Source of the DNA: Antedon mediterranea | Taxonomy: Eukaryota; Echinodermata; Crinoidea; Comatulida; Antedonidae | Direction: 5' to 3' | Length of the DNA: 64,000 nt | Assembly (NCBI RefSeq): GCF_964355755.1 | Contig: NC_092678.1 | Span: 23,922-87,921, forward strand | Part shown: in pieces, positions 1 through 29,729 of the stretch | How positions within the stretch are numbered: position 1 is the first letter of the stretch | Layout: each line of letters begins with the position of its first letter | Position numbers and translations under genes: made by a program | Notes under the pieces: model-generated | Database searches by the model: none | Told to the model about the DNA's origin: nothing | Seen by the model: only the letters and a program-made list of their open reading frames with translations

Positions 1-2180
1 AGTCAAACAGACAGTCCAGACAGACAGACAGTCCAGACAGACAGACAGTCTAGAGAGACAGTCTAGACAGACAGTCTAGACAGACAGTCTAGACAGACAG
101 GCTAGACAGACAGGCTAGACAGACAGTCTAGACAGACAGTCTAGACAGACAGTCTAGACAGACAGTCTAGACAGACAGTCTAGACAGACAGTCTAGACAG
201 ACAGTCTAGACAGTTTATACAGACAGACAGTCTAGACAGTCAGTCTAGACAGACAGTCCAGAACGACAGACAGTCCAGACCGACAGACAGTCCAGACAGA
301 CAGACAGTCCAGACAGACAGACAGTCCAGACAGACAGACAGTCCAGACAGACAGACAGTCCAGACAGACAGACAGTCCAGACAGACAGTCCAGACAGACA
401 TTCTAGACAGACAGACAGTCCAGACAGACAGACAGTCCAGACAGACAGACAGTCTAGAGAGACAGTCTAGACAGACAGTCTAGACAGACAGTCTAGACAG
501 ACAGGCTAGACAGACAGTCCAGTCAAACAGACAGTCCAGACAGACAGACAGTCCAGACAGACAGACAGTCTAGAGAGACAGTCTAGACAGACAGTCTAGA
601 CAGACAGTCTAGACAGACAGGCTAGACAGACAGGCTAGACAGACAGTCTAGACAGACAGTCTAGACAGACAGTCTAGACAGACAGTCTAGACAGACAGTC
701 TAGACAGTTTATACAGACAGACAGTCTAGACAGACAGACAGTCTAGACAGACAGACCGTCTAGACAGACAGACAGTCTAGACAGACACACCGTCTAGACA
801 GACAGACAGTCTAGACAGACATACAGACTAGACAGACAGAAAGTCTAGACAGACAGACAGTCTAGACAGACAGTCTAGACAGACAGTCCAGAACGACAGA
901 CAGTCCAGACCGACAGACAGTCCAGACAGACAGACAGTCCAGACAGACAGACAGTCCAGACAGACAGACAGTCCAGACAGACAGTCCAGACAGACATTCT
1001 AGACAGACAGGCTAGACACACAGGCTAGACAGACAGTCTAGACAGACAGTCTAGACAGACAGTCCAGACAGACAGACAGTCCAGACAGACAGACAGTCTA
1101 GAGAGACAGTCTAGACAGACAGTCTAGACAGACAGTCTAGACAGACAGGCTAGACAGACAGTCCAGTCAAACAGACAGTCCAGACAGACAGACAGTCCAG
1201 ACAGACAGACAGTCTAGAGAGACAGTCTAGACAGACAGTCTAGACAGACAGTCTAGACAGACAGGCTAGACAGACAGTCTAGACAGACAGTCTAGACAGA
1301 CAGTCTAGACAGACAGTCTAGACAGACAGTCTAGACAGACAGTCTAGACAGACAGTCTAGACAGACAGTCTAGACAGACAGTCTAGACAGACAGTCTAGA
1401 CAGTTTATACAGACAGACAGTCTAGACAGTTCATACAGACAGGCAGTTTAGACAGTTCAGACAGACAGACAGTCTAGACAGACAGACAGACAGACAGTCT
1501 AGACAGACAGACAGACAGACAGTCTAGACAGACAGACAGACAGACAGCCTAGACAGACATACAGTCTAGACAGTTCAGACAAACAGACAGTCTAGACAGA
1601 CATACAGTCTAGACAGTTCAGACAAACAGACAGACAGTCTAGACAGTTCAGACAGTCTAGACAGACATACAGTCTAGACAGTTCAGACAAACAGACAGAC
1701 AGTCTAGACAGTTTAGACAGATAGACAGTCTAGACAGACAGACAGTCTAAACAGACAGACAGACAGTCTAGACAGTTCAGACAGACAGACAGACAGACAG
1801 ACAGTCTAGACATACAGACAGTCTAGACAGTTCAGAAAGACAGACAGTCTAGACAGACACAGTCTAGACAGTTCAGACAGACAGACAGTCTAGACAGACA
1901 GACAGTCTACACAGACAGTCTAGACAGACAGTCTAGACAAACAGGCTAGACATACAGGCTAGACAGACAGGCTAGACATACAGGCTAGACAGACAGTCTA
2001 GACAGACAGTCTAGACAGACAGTATAGACAGACAGTCTAGACAGACAGACAGTCTAGACAGACAGTATAGACAGACAGTCTAGACAGACAATCTAGACAG
2101 ACAGTCTAGACAGACAGACAGTCTAGACAGACAGACAATCTAGACAGACAGACAGTCTAGACAGACAGACAGTCTAGACA
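1..2180. repeat. Satellite array, AGACAG/GTCTAGAC family (block 1)
   Basis: The whole stretch is made of variants of short units of about 12-16 bases, such as AGACAGACAGTCT. The eight-base palindrome GTCTAGAC recurs at most unit junctions, and some units are extended by AGTTCAGACAG. Longer higher-order repeats are visible: the block around 500-700 nearly repeats the block around 1-230, and again around 1150-1440. No gene is present. The array is interrupted at about 2181 by a LINE and resumes at about 5098 with the same units. Confidence 0.97.
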
Positions 2181-2198
2181 GACGGCGGTGGTGTAGCA

Positions 2199-2852
2199 AT
2201 GTTCGTTCGAAATGAACTTTCATTTAAAGAAAGAGAAGATCTGTCAATTGACCAATCTATTTGTGATTCCCTTTTTATTGAAATTGAACAAAAATCAGCC
2301 AAAAACATTATTGTTGGCAATATATATAGGGCCCCTTCACTGGATACGAATGCATTCCTAGATAAAATAGAGCTATTACTTAGTAACCTTTCCAATGAGA
2401 ACAAGACTGTTTTCTTACTAGGTGATTTTAACATTGATATTTTAAAATATGAATCAAGTAATCATTCTTTTAATTTTATAAATACCATGTTTAGCACCTT
2501 TTTTCTTCCTCTTATTCACCGCCCCACTAGAATTACTGCTACTACTGCCTCATTGTTAGACAATATAATTACCAATCAAACGGAATTTCCCAACCACAAT
2601 GGAATAATTTATAGTGATTCCACTGACCATTTACCTATTTTTAACATATCTTCTTTAACTAACATTGTCCATAATTCGAGATCTGAACTTTCAATGTTGA
2701 ATACTAGGAAAATTAACGAGCGCAATATTGAAAGTTTTAAGTTAGATTTGCAAGCAACCTCGTGGGACCATGTTTTTAATTCACAAGATACGATAAAAAC
2801 TTCCCCCTTGAACAAAGAACAAATAAGAAACACAAACTTAAGACTTGGATGA
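2199..2852 (+). pseudogene. LINE ORF2 remnant, endonuclease part
   Basis: The frame opens just after GGGVA and shows the end of an APE-type endonuclease: a VGNIYRAPS motif, then LLGDFNIDIL (the conserved GDFN), then a DNIITN segment and STDHLPIF, the conserved S-D-H catalytic histidine region. The N-terminal third of the nuclease is missing. The frame shifts shortly before 2852, because the conserved WMTDGLLKS linker continues in another frame. Confidence 0.88.
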
Positions 2853-3928
2853 CTGATGGCTTATTAAAATCCACAAAACATAAACACAAATTATATGCTA
2901 AATTCTTGCACAACCCATCTGAAAAAAACAAAAATGAATATAAACGTTTCCGTAACAAACTTAACACATTGATTAGACAAGTTAAAATTGATCACTTTAA
3001 CAACACCTTCTCACAGCATAAAAATGATATCAAAGGAACTTGGAAAATTATCAATTCTTTATTGAATAAAACTAAGAATAATCAGCCCGACTTACAAATC
3101 GAATGTGATGGCGAATTATCAAATGATCCGATTAAAATTTCAAATTCTTTTAATCAGTTTTTTGGACAGATTGGACCTACCCTTGCAAGTCAAATACCAT
3201 CACATGCAACAAATTATAAAGACTACTTACCGAACCCTACTCTCAATTCCCTATTTCTTATCCCTGTTGACGATAATGAAATACTCAACACAGTCAAATA
3301 TTTCAAGAATAATAAGGCTCCAGGTTTTGACGATATTAGTACTAATATAGTTAAGCAAACATGTAGCCTTATCTCTCACCCACTTTGCTATATTTTTAAC
3401 CTGTCTATGTCTAAAGGAGTGTTTCCAAACAAATTAAAACTTGCAAAAGTAACCCCCATCTATAAATCTGGAGTCAAGTCTGATGTTAGCAATTATCGTC
3501 CCATCTCCATTCTGTCAATTTTCTCCAAAATGTTTGAACGCATCATTTATGATCGGAAATACAAATTTATTTTAAAACACAATATTCTTTCTGACCATCA
3601 ATATGGCTTTCGAAAAGGATATGATACTTCGATGGCTCTTTTACAACTTACTAATAGTATTGTGGATGCATTTGAACAAAACCATTTTGCTATTGGAACA
3701 TTCATTGATCTCTCAAAAGCTTTTGATACTATCAATCATAACATTCTCTTATCCAAACTTTTCATTTATGGAATCCGTGGACCTGCACATGATCTATTTA
3801 AAAGTTATCTGTCAAATAGATTTCAATGTACTAAATATAGCAATGTTACCTCTCATTTTACACCTATATATCATGTGGAGTCCCCCAAGGTTCACTGCTT
3901 GGCCCACTTTTATTTTCTTTATATATAA
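2849..3928 (+). pseudogene. LINE ORF2 remnant, reverse transcriptase fingers and palm
   Basis: Reads from the linker (WMTDGLLKS) into the reverse transcriptase. Visible blocks are NNKAPGFDDIS, VTPIYKSG, NYRPISILS, HQYGFRKGYDT and TFIDLSKAFDTINH, which carries the first catalytic aspartate. The frame fails at about 3870, just before the GVPQGS block, and stops at 3928. Confidence 0.92.
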
Positions 3929-4863
3929 ATGACATTTTTTCATCCTCTAAATTATTTTCTTTCTGCCTCTATGCTGACGATACTACCCTCCTTTATACAA
4001 ATCCAAATATTCAGTCACTTTTTGCGGTTGTCAACCAGGAACTGACTAAAGTGTGTGAATATTTCCGAGCAAACAAACTTTCCGTAAACGTTAAGAAATG
4101 CTGTTCTATTTTGTTTCGAAACACTCGCAAACCTGTAAATCTTGATGATAGACATATTAAAATTAATGAACATATTGTTCCACTCGTTGAAAATACAAAA
4201 TTTCTTGGTGTTACCATTAATTCAGGTCTCACTTGGAAGCAACATATGAAAGAAATTGAAAATAAAATATCCAAAAATACTGGTATCATTTTTAGACTGT
4301 CTTTTTTTCTTCCCAAAAACATTCTTCATACCTTGTATTGTACTCTTATTTTTCCATATTTAAACTATTGCAATGTAGTTTGGTGCAACACGTATGAGTC
4401 CAACACTAGCAGATTATTTATCAAACAGAAGAAAGTAGTTCGAATAATATCAGGTGCACCACCACTAGCTCACTCAGATCCCTTATTTTTCTCCCTAAAC
4501 CTTTTAAAGTTGAACGATCTTAACTATCATAAACATTGTACTTTTCTCTACTCATCGATTAACTCCCTAAACCCACCTCAATTTACAAATTTATTCCAAC
4601 CAAACGCATCTTTTGACAATTATAGAACTCGAACTGTACAGGATATGCATATCCCTCTTCATAAAAAAACTTCATTTCAATATAACATAAGATTTAGTGG
4701 ACCTAAACTATGGTATAAACTACCTTCAAATATTAAAGTTGCTGTATCTAAGAAAAGCTTTTCATTTAAACTTAAAAGATATATCACATCCAAGACGAAC
4801 CAATTCTTTATTTATACCAAAATTGTTTTTTTTTTTTTTTGTTATTTTACTTATTTAGTTTAA
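3874..4863 (+). pseudogene. LINE ORF2 remnant, reverse transcriptase active site and C-terminal tail
   Basis: A third frame, starting at TGT GGA GTC (3874), gives CGVPQGSLLGPLLF and the catalytic box LYADDTTLLY, followed by the thumb and the tail (FLGVTINSGLTWKQH, then FSGPKLWYKLPSNIK) to a stop at 4863. The YADD box is intact, so the copy is inactivated by frameshifts rather than by loss of active-site residues. Confidence 0.92.
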
Positions 4864-5097
4864 CCCATGTTATGTAAATTGTTTATATTGTTATTTATTT
4901 ATTTTTTAAATTTATTTATTTATTTATTTATTTTCTTTTTCCGTGTTGTTTTTATCTAATCTTTGTTTAGGCATGTCTGTCACAAGCTTTTTGCTTTTTT
5001 GATCATGCCTTCTTCAATCATATTACCTTTCTTTGCACCATTTTGTTGACTGTTTTATTTTGAAGAAAATAAATGTTACTTTGAATTTAATTGAATT

Positions 5098-6069
5098 GAC
5101 GGACAGTCTAGACAGACAGACAGTCTAGACAGACAGAAAGACAGTCTAGACAGACAGACAGTCTAGACAGACAGAGAGACAGTCTAGACAGACAGACAGT
5201 CAGTCTAGACAGACAGACAGTCTAGACAGACAGACAGTCTAGACAGACAGACAGTCTAGACAGACAGTTTAGACAGACAGACAGTCTAGACAGACAGACA
5301 GTCTAGACAGACAGACAGTCTAGACAGACAGACAGTCTAGACAGACAGACAGTCTAGACAAACAGACAGCCTAGACAGACAGACAGACAGTTTAGACAGA
5401 CAGACAGTCTAGACAGACACACAGTCTAGACAGACAGACAGTCTAGACAGACAGTCTAGACAACCAGACAGTCTAGACAGACATACAGGCTAGACAGACA
5501 GTCTAGACAGACCGACAGTCTAGACAGACAGTCTAGACAGACAGTCTAGACAGACAGTCTAGACAGACAGTCTAGACAGACAGTCTAGACAGACAGTCTA
5601 GACAGACAGTCTAGACAGACAGTCTAAACAGACAGTATAGACAGACAGTCTAGACAGTTCATACAGACAGACAGTCTAGACAGACAGGCAGTCTAGACAG
5701 TTCAGACAGACAGACAGTCTAGACAGTTCAGACAGACAGACAGTCTAGACAGACAGACAGTCAGACAGTCTAGACAGACATACAGTCTAGACAGTTCAGA
5801 CAGACAGACAGTCTAGACAGACAGACAGTCAGACAGTCTAGACAGACATACAGTCTAGACAGTTCAGACAGACAGACAGACAGTCTAGACAGACATACAG
5901 TCTAAACAGTTCAGACAGACAGACAGACAGTCTAGACAGACATACCGTCTAGACAGTTCAGACAGACAGACAGTCTAGACAGACAGAAAGTCTAGACAGT
6001 TCAGACAGATAGACAGTCTAGACAAACAGACAGACAGTCTAGACAGACATACAGTCTAGACAGTTCAGA
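5098..6069. repeat. Satellite array, AGACAG/GTCTAGAC family (block 2)
   Basis: Same unit family as the block left of the LINE, with AGTTCAGACAG spacers becoming regular from about 5640. It ends abruptly at the start of the 41-bp minisatellite. Confidence 0.96.
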
Positions 6070-6776
6070 CTCTAGTCCTATTGTGTAAACTACTGTAGCT
6101 CCCAACTACACCCTAGTCCTATTGTGTAAACTACTGTAGCTCCTAACTACACTCTAGTCCTATTGTGTAAACTACTGTAGCTCCCAACTACACTCTAGTC
6201 CTATTGTGTAAACTACTGTAGCTCCCAACTACACTCTAGTCCTATTGTGTAAACTACTGTAGCTCCCAACTACACTCTAGTCCTATTGTGTAAACTACTG
6301 TAGCTCCCAACTACACCCTAGTCCTATTGTGTAAACTACTGTAGCTCCTAACTACACTCTAGTCCTATTGTGTAAACTACTGTAGCTCCCAACTACACTC
6401 TAGTCCTATTGTGTAAACTACTGTAGCTCCCAACTACACTCTAGTCCTAATGTGTAAACTACTGTAGCTCCTAACTACACTCTAGTCCTATTGTGTAAAC
6501 TACTGTAGCTCCCAACTACACTCTAGTCCTAATGAGTAAACTACTGTAGCTCCTCCTAACTACACTCTAGTCCTATTGTGTAAACTACTGTAGCTCCCAA
6601 CTACACTCTAGTCCTATTGTGTAAACTACTGTAGCTCCTAACTACACTCTAGTCCTATTGTGTAAACTACTGTAGCTCCTCCTAACTACACTCTAGTCCT
6701 ATTGTGTAAACTACTGTAGCTCCCAACTACACTCTAGTCCTATTGTGTAAACTACTGTAGCTCCTAACTACACTCT
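6070..6776. repeat. 41-bp minisatellite, copy block A
   Basis: About 17 tandem units with a period of 41 bases, beginning CTCTAGTCCTATTGTGTAAA and ending AGCTCCCAACTACA. Variants differ by CCC/CCT, by TATTGTG/TAATGTG and by a three-base insertion (CTCCTCCTAAC). The same family recurs as an independent block at 8931-9638. Confidence 0.96.
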
Positions 6777-7627
6777 ACAGACAGTCTAGACAGACAGACA
6801 GTTTAGACAGACAGACAGACAGTCTAGACAGTTCAGACAGACAGACAGTCTAGACAGACAGACAGTCTAGACAGTTCAGACAGACAGACAGTCTAGACAG
6901 ACACAGTCTAGACAGTTCAGACAGACAGACAGTCAGTCTAGACAGACGGACAGTCTAGACAGTTCAGACAGACAGACAGTCTAGACAGACAGACAGTCTA
7001 GACAGTTCAGACAGACAGTCTAGACAGACAGACAGTCTAGATTGACAGACAGTCTAGACAGTTCAGACAGACAGTCTAGACAGACAGACAGACAGTCTAG
7101 ACAGACATACAGTCTAGACAGTTCAGACAGACAGACAGTCTAGACAGACAGAGAGTCTAGACAGTCTAGACAGACAGACAGACAGACAGACAGTTCAGAC
7201 AGACAGACAGACAGTCTAACCAGACAGACAGTCTAGACAGTTCAGACAGACAGACAGTCTAGACATTTCAGACAGACAGACAGTCTAGACAGACAGACAG
7301 TCTAGACAGTTCAGACAGACAGACAGTTCAGACAGACAGACAGTCTAGACAGACAGACAGTCTAGACAATTCAGACAGACCGACAGTCTAGATAGTTCAG
7401 ACAGACAGACAGTCTAGACAGACAGACAGTCTAGACAGTTCAGACAGACAGAGAGTCTAGACAGACAGACAGTCTAGACAGTTCACAGATAGTCTAGACA
7501 GACAGACAGTCTAGACAGTTCAGACAGATAGTCTAGACAAACAGACAGTCTAGACAGTTCGGACAGACAGACAGTCTAGACAGACAGACAGTCTAGACAG
7601 TTCAGACAGACAGACAGACAGTCTAGA
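6777..7627. repeat. Satellite array, AGACAG/GTCTAGAC family (block 3)
   Basis: The same satellite resumes immediately after the 41-bp array. Here nearly every second unit carries AGTTCAGACAG. Confidence 0.95.
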
Positions 7628-7976
7628 TAATAGTTCCTAGTAGTTCCGAGTAGTTCATAATAGTTCTGAGTATGTTCCGAGTAGTTTCGGGTTGGGTATT
7701 TGGCAAAGTATGTTCCAAATATGTTCCGAGTAGTTCCGAGTAGTTTATAATAGTTCTGAGTATGTTCCGAGTAGTTTCGGGTTGGGTATTTGGCAAAGTA
7801 TGTTCCAAATATGTTCCGAGTAGTTCCGAGTAGTTCATAATAGTTCCGAGTATGTTCCGAGTATTGACGAGTATTTCCGAGTAGTTCCGAGTAGTGACGA
7901 GTATTTCCGAGTAGTTCCGAGTATTTCCGAGCAGTTCCGAGTATTTCCGAGTAGTTTCGGGTAGGGTATTTAGCAA
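7628..7976. repeat. Degenerate TAGTTCCGAG tandem repeat
   Basis: Built from short words such as TAGTTCCGAG, TATGTTCCGAG and TATTTCCGAG. A larger unit of about 113 bases is visible twice at the left end (7650-7870). The open frame on the minus strand here is a by-product of the repeat. Confidence 0.85.
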
Positions 7977-8930
7977 AGCGATTTTAGGTAATTAATCGGA
8001 AATGGTACTCTAATATTGCACATAATATTTATGATAAAATGGCAACTTTCTAGAAATTGTTTTTTTAAATCCATGCTGATTGTTAATTCGCTTGGGGTAG
8101 CACAACTCTGTTAATATAATTTTCAACTTATAATATTATTTTATGAAACGGACAGTACGTATAATTATTCTTTATAAATGATGTTAAGCCAAATAATGAA
8201 GGTGGTGACAATCTATTATTTTATATAGTCGGCCTAATGATGATTGTTAAACATGTATTGTCCCCCAAAAACATGAACAAGTCGGCCTAATGATGATTGT
8301 TAAACATGTATTGTCCCCCAAAAACATGAACAAGTTGGCCTAATGATGATTGTTAAACATGTATTGTCCCCCAAAAACATGAACAAGTCGGCCTTATGAT
8401 GATTGTTAAACATGTATTGTCCCCCAAAAACATGAACAAGTCGGCCTAATGATGATTGTTAAACATGTATTGTACCCCAAAAACATGAACAATTAAGATT
8501 AATTAAATCAGATTTGGAATATTTTTTAATTTTTAGTCATATATTGTATTGTTTCGGAACAAAGCATCATGGGAACAATATCAAGTAAATAAAAAAATTT
8601 ATTACAAAATAGAGATAATTAATTAATATAGCTGGCCTAATTATTTTTAACGTTTTCTTATACATTTATAGAATAGACATTACAAAATAGATATAATGTA
8701 TTATAGGTCGCCTAATAATGATTGTTAAATGTTTAATCCTAAATGTATATAATTTACATTATTATACCATATTATAATATGTTGTAACAATGTCTATTCT
8801 ACAATAACAAAATATTTAATCAAGCTTAGACATTTTAGTTATGAATTTAGGAAATAAACATAAATGAAATTTCTTTTAAACACGCAAAAAAGTAATTTAG
8901 TTACTATATAACTAATACCTGCCTATACAT
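7977..8930. other. AT-rich gene-free stretch with a 53-bp repeat
   Basis: I see no coding exon. Positions 8228-8492 hold five tandem copies of a 53-base unit beginning GTCGGCCTAATGATGATTG and containing the run TGTCCCCCAAAAACATG. Degraded half-copies (GGCCTAATTATTTTTAACG near 8633, GTCGCCTAATAATGATTG near 8706) lie to the right, so the array was probably longer. Confidence 0.8.
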
Positions 8931-9638
8931 TTACTACTGTAGCTCCCAACTACACTCTAGTCCTATTGTGTAAACTACTGTAGCTCCCAACTACACTCTA
9001 GTCCTATTGTGTAAACTACTGTAGCTCCCAACTACACTCTAGTCCTATTGTGTAAACTACTGTAGCTCCTAACTACACTCTAGACCTATTGTGTAAACTA
9101 CTGTAGCTCCCAACTACACTCTAGTCCTATTGTGTAAACTACTGTAGCTCCCAACTACACTCTAGTCCTATTGTGTAAACTACTGTAGCTCCCAACTACA
9201 CTCTAGTCCTATTGTGTAAACTACTGTAGCTCCCAACTACACTCTAGTCCTATTGTGTAAACTACTGTAGCTCCCAACTACACTCTAGTCCTATTGTGTA
9301 AACTACTGTAGCTCCCAACTACACTCTAGTCCTATTGTGTAAACTACTGTAGCTCCCAACTACACTCTAGTCCTATTGTGTAAACTACTGTAGCTCCCAA
9401 CTACACTCTAGTCCTATTGTGTAAACTACTGTAGCTCCTAACTACACTCTAGTCCTATTGTGTAAACTACTGTAGCTCCTCCTAACTACACTCTAGTCCT
9501 ATTGTGTAAACTACTGTAGCTCCCAACTACACTCTAGTCCTATTGTGTAAACTACTGTAGCTCCTAACTACACTCTAGTCCTATTGTGTAAACTACTGTA
9601 GCTCCCAACTACACTCTAGTCCTATTGTGTAAACTACG
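8931..9638. repeat. 41-bp minisatellite, copy block B
   Basis: About 17 units of the same 41-base family as block A 2.2 kb to the left, including the same CCC/CCT variants and the CTCCTCCTAAC insertion. It breaks off inside a unit at CTACGGTC (9638). Confidence 0.95.
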
Positions 9639-10183
9639 GTCAAAAGTCAATTACTATAAAAGATTAATAACAAACTAGAATTTATTTCGTTACTCTGACG
9701 ATTTATAGTTGATCTTTGTGAAAATGATCCTCCCAAACGCAACATGCATGTACACTAAAGTACGATCATATGACCTACGCTTATTATAAGCATGGGTCAT
9801 TGTCCTGAGTTATTTGTCATAGAATATACAGTATATATATTTGGTACGATGACGTTATCAAAAACCCAACATTAAGATGACAATTTCGAAAGAGGATTTG
9901 AGCAAAAGGATTTGAGCAAAAAGATATCAGATTTTGAAAAAAGTGAACTCTCTTTTAACTTTGTATTAACAAAAGAAATGAAAAAAAAAAACTTTTTAAA
10001 TGCAGCTGGTCATATGATAACATCACAACATCCGATAGGCACAATTTTTATATGAATTCATATCTACATTTCATCAGCTTTCATAATAAGTTATAAACAT
10101 CAAGGTCACCTTTAATTCTAAAGAGCTGTAAAATATGAAAATATACGTTCGCTCAATGTCAATGTTGACTGTATTTTAACATT
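9639..10183. other. Unique AT-rich flank downstream of the SUR gene
   Basis: No exon recognised. It is probably 3' UTR or downstream flank of the minus-strand SUR gene. TTTATT at 9681-9686 reads AATAAA on the minus strand and is a possible polyadenylation signal, about 620 bases after the stop. Confidence 0.4.
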
Positions 10184-10306
10184 GCGAACCAGAGAAGCAA
10201 AAACGCTATCACGTTCCAACAAAGCATCTGGTGTATCAAATTCAACCATGCGACAAGCATCAAGTACAAGAATCTTATCTGAGTGTAGCTGTAACTGATG
10301 TAGACC
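10184..10306 (-). repeat. Partial duplicate of the SUR terminal exon
   Basis: A copy of the 3' half of the last coding exon lies directly downstream of it, offset by about 133 bases. Shared blocks include the minus-strand reading of GAATTTGATACACCAGATGC. It differs at several sites, and the stop codon of the real exon is replaced by a continuing codon. It probably lies in the 3' UTR. Confidence 0.85.
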
Positions 10307-28184
<17,878 letters not shown>

Positions 28185-29250
28185 GTTGGATTCCTGCAAC
28201 CTAGAACAATCTGACAAAGAAGAAACATACTAATTATAATAATACTCTCGACAGATATTATCAGCTATTCAGCATTAAAATATTGTTTATTAAGCATGGG
28301 ATAAAATATGTCCTTCATAACAGGAAAATAGCTTAACCAGCTCAATGAAGGTTTAATCTATAATCTAACTTGTTGTGTAGAGGTAATTTTGTTCATATGT
28401 TTGCCATGTACAGTAGTACAACAAAAAACCTTGCTTTGCACAATTATCATTTTTTTTTAATAGTATATATAGTAACTATAAAGTGGCATTAGGAATTATT
28501 ACTTATTGACCAACACGGCAAAGATAAAGATTTTGATTGTACCTGGCCGGTATGACGAATTACCCCAACGAAACATAGCAAACCCCACATGGCTGTATTG
28601 GTGAACCACGACATTTCGCCCACTTTTGGGGGAGGGGGTGGTGCAGGGGGGGAGGGATCACAATTGGTAAAATAAGAACTTATGCAACCGACAACTCCCT
28701 CGACTTAACCAATCATATCACCACCACCAACCCAACAACATCCCATCAGGCAATTCCCTGATCCCATCCTCCTACCTAGGCTAGCTAGGCCCTAATAATA
28801 CTATATTTAGCCTAGTTAGGCCTAGGTACGCATTACATTAATTAATTAAGGGGTGCCCATACAACAGGGCCTACTAAATTATTATTAAACTAGGCCAAGG
28901 CCCCTACCTGTAAATAACAGCAGAGAAAATTGCCATTCCTCGGCTAGAAGGTAGTGTTTTGGCTTATTTTTCGGCCAAAAAGACGCTAACGTGACCAACA
29001 AAGAGGCTGGTCAAATGAGAGAGTGTTTGTTTTCTTTCTGCGTGTCTACAGTTTGTGTGTTCACAAGGATTAGGGATCAGCTCAATTATAACAAGGCTTT
29101 CTTTAATTGAGATGGGAGAAAGAGTGTGCAATCATGCGAATCGAAAGTTTATGCTCATGCGTATTCATATTTCCTCCCACTTTTGTGTGAGGTAATACAC
29201 TACGTGACCAATTACAGCTGTTTTTCAAACCACAAACAACAGAGATTAGA
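28185..29250 (-). promoter_or_regulatory. SUR 5' region with a possible untranslated first exon
   Basis: Exon 1 can be extended upstream only to an acceptor at 28211-28212 (minus TTTGTCAG), so the leader is probably spliced. A good donor, minus TTTACAG then GTAGGGG, ends a candidate non-coding exon at about 28910. Sequence from there to about 29150 is less AT-rich, fitting a promoter. This is inferred from splice signals only. Confidence 0.35.
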
Positions 29251-29729
29251 GAGATGACTTGACAGAAATACTAGGGATGCCCTTCAAATCTTAGTTTACC
29301 AAGCAAAAAATGTAACAATGACCTAAGCAATCTAAAAGCAATACCCATCATAAATTCATTTAAAACAAAATACAAACAAATACTTATTTCAAACTATCCA
29401 GAAAATTAGTAATTCACAATTGCCTTAAGACTGTTTTTTTTTTCTTTTTTGTGCCTTTCGTTTAACTTTATTTGTCAATTTGACGAAAGAAAGAAGTGTT
29501 TTTTGTTCTCTCACTTAAATTAAATAATTAAATATATATTTACTTATCTAGGACCAAACTTAAAGCCTTGGCTTAATGCGTCCTCCTCACACAATTGTAT
29601 TTATTAATTTATGTTTCTGTATTATCATATTGTATTGTATTGTGTGAAACAATAAACTTGAAACTAAACTTGAAGCACGTTCTCAGTATAGTTTTCCCCT
29701 CAGAAAGTACCCTATTGAATACGATAATT
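29251..29729. other. AT-rich spacer without recognised genes
   Basis: No exon, repeat array or RNA gene seen. AATAAA occurs near 29650 on the plus strand without an obvious gene before it. Confidence 0.5.

Larger units (their letters stand above)
2181..5097 (+). mobile_element. 5'-truncated CR1/L2-group non-LTR retrotransposon inserted in the satellite
   Basis: A 2.9-kb island of non-satellite sequence sits between two blocks of the same satellite, so it is an insertion. It encodes in order an endonuclease C-terminal part, a reverse transcriptase and the conserved tail typical of CR1-group LINEs, all on the plus strand. The 3' UTR is T-rich and ends in a short TTGAATT-type repeat near 5080-5097, as in CR1/L2 elements that end in microsatellites rather than poly(A). 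The start lies inside the endonuclease domain, so the copy is 5'-truncated. Three reading frames are needed to read it, so it is dead. A target-site duplication cannot be judged in repetitive flanks. Confidence 0.9.
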
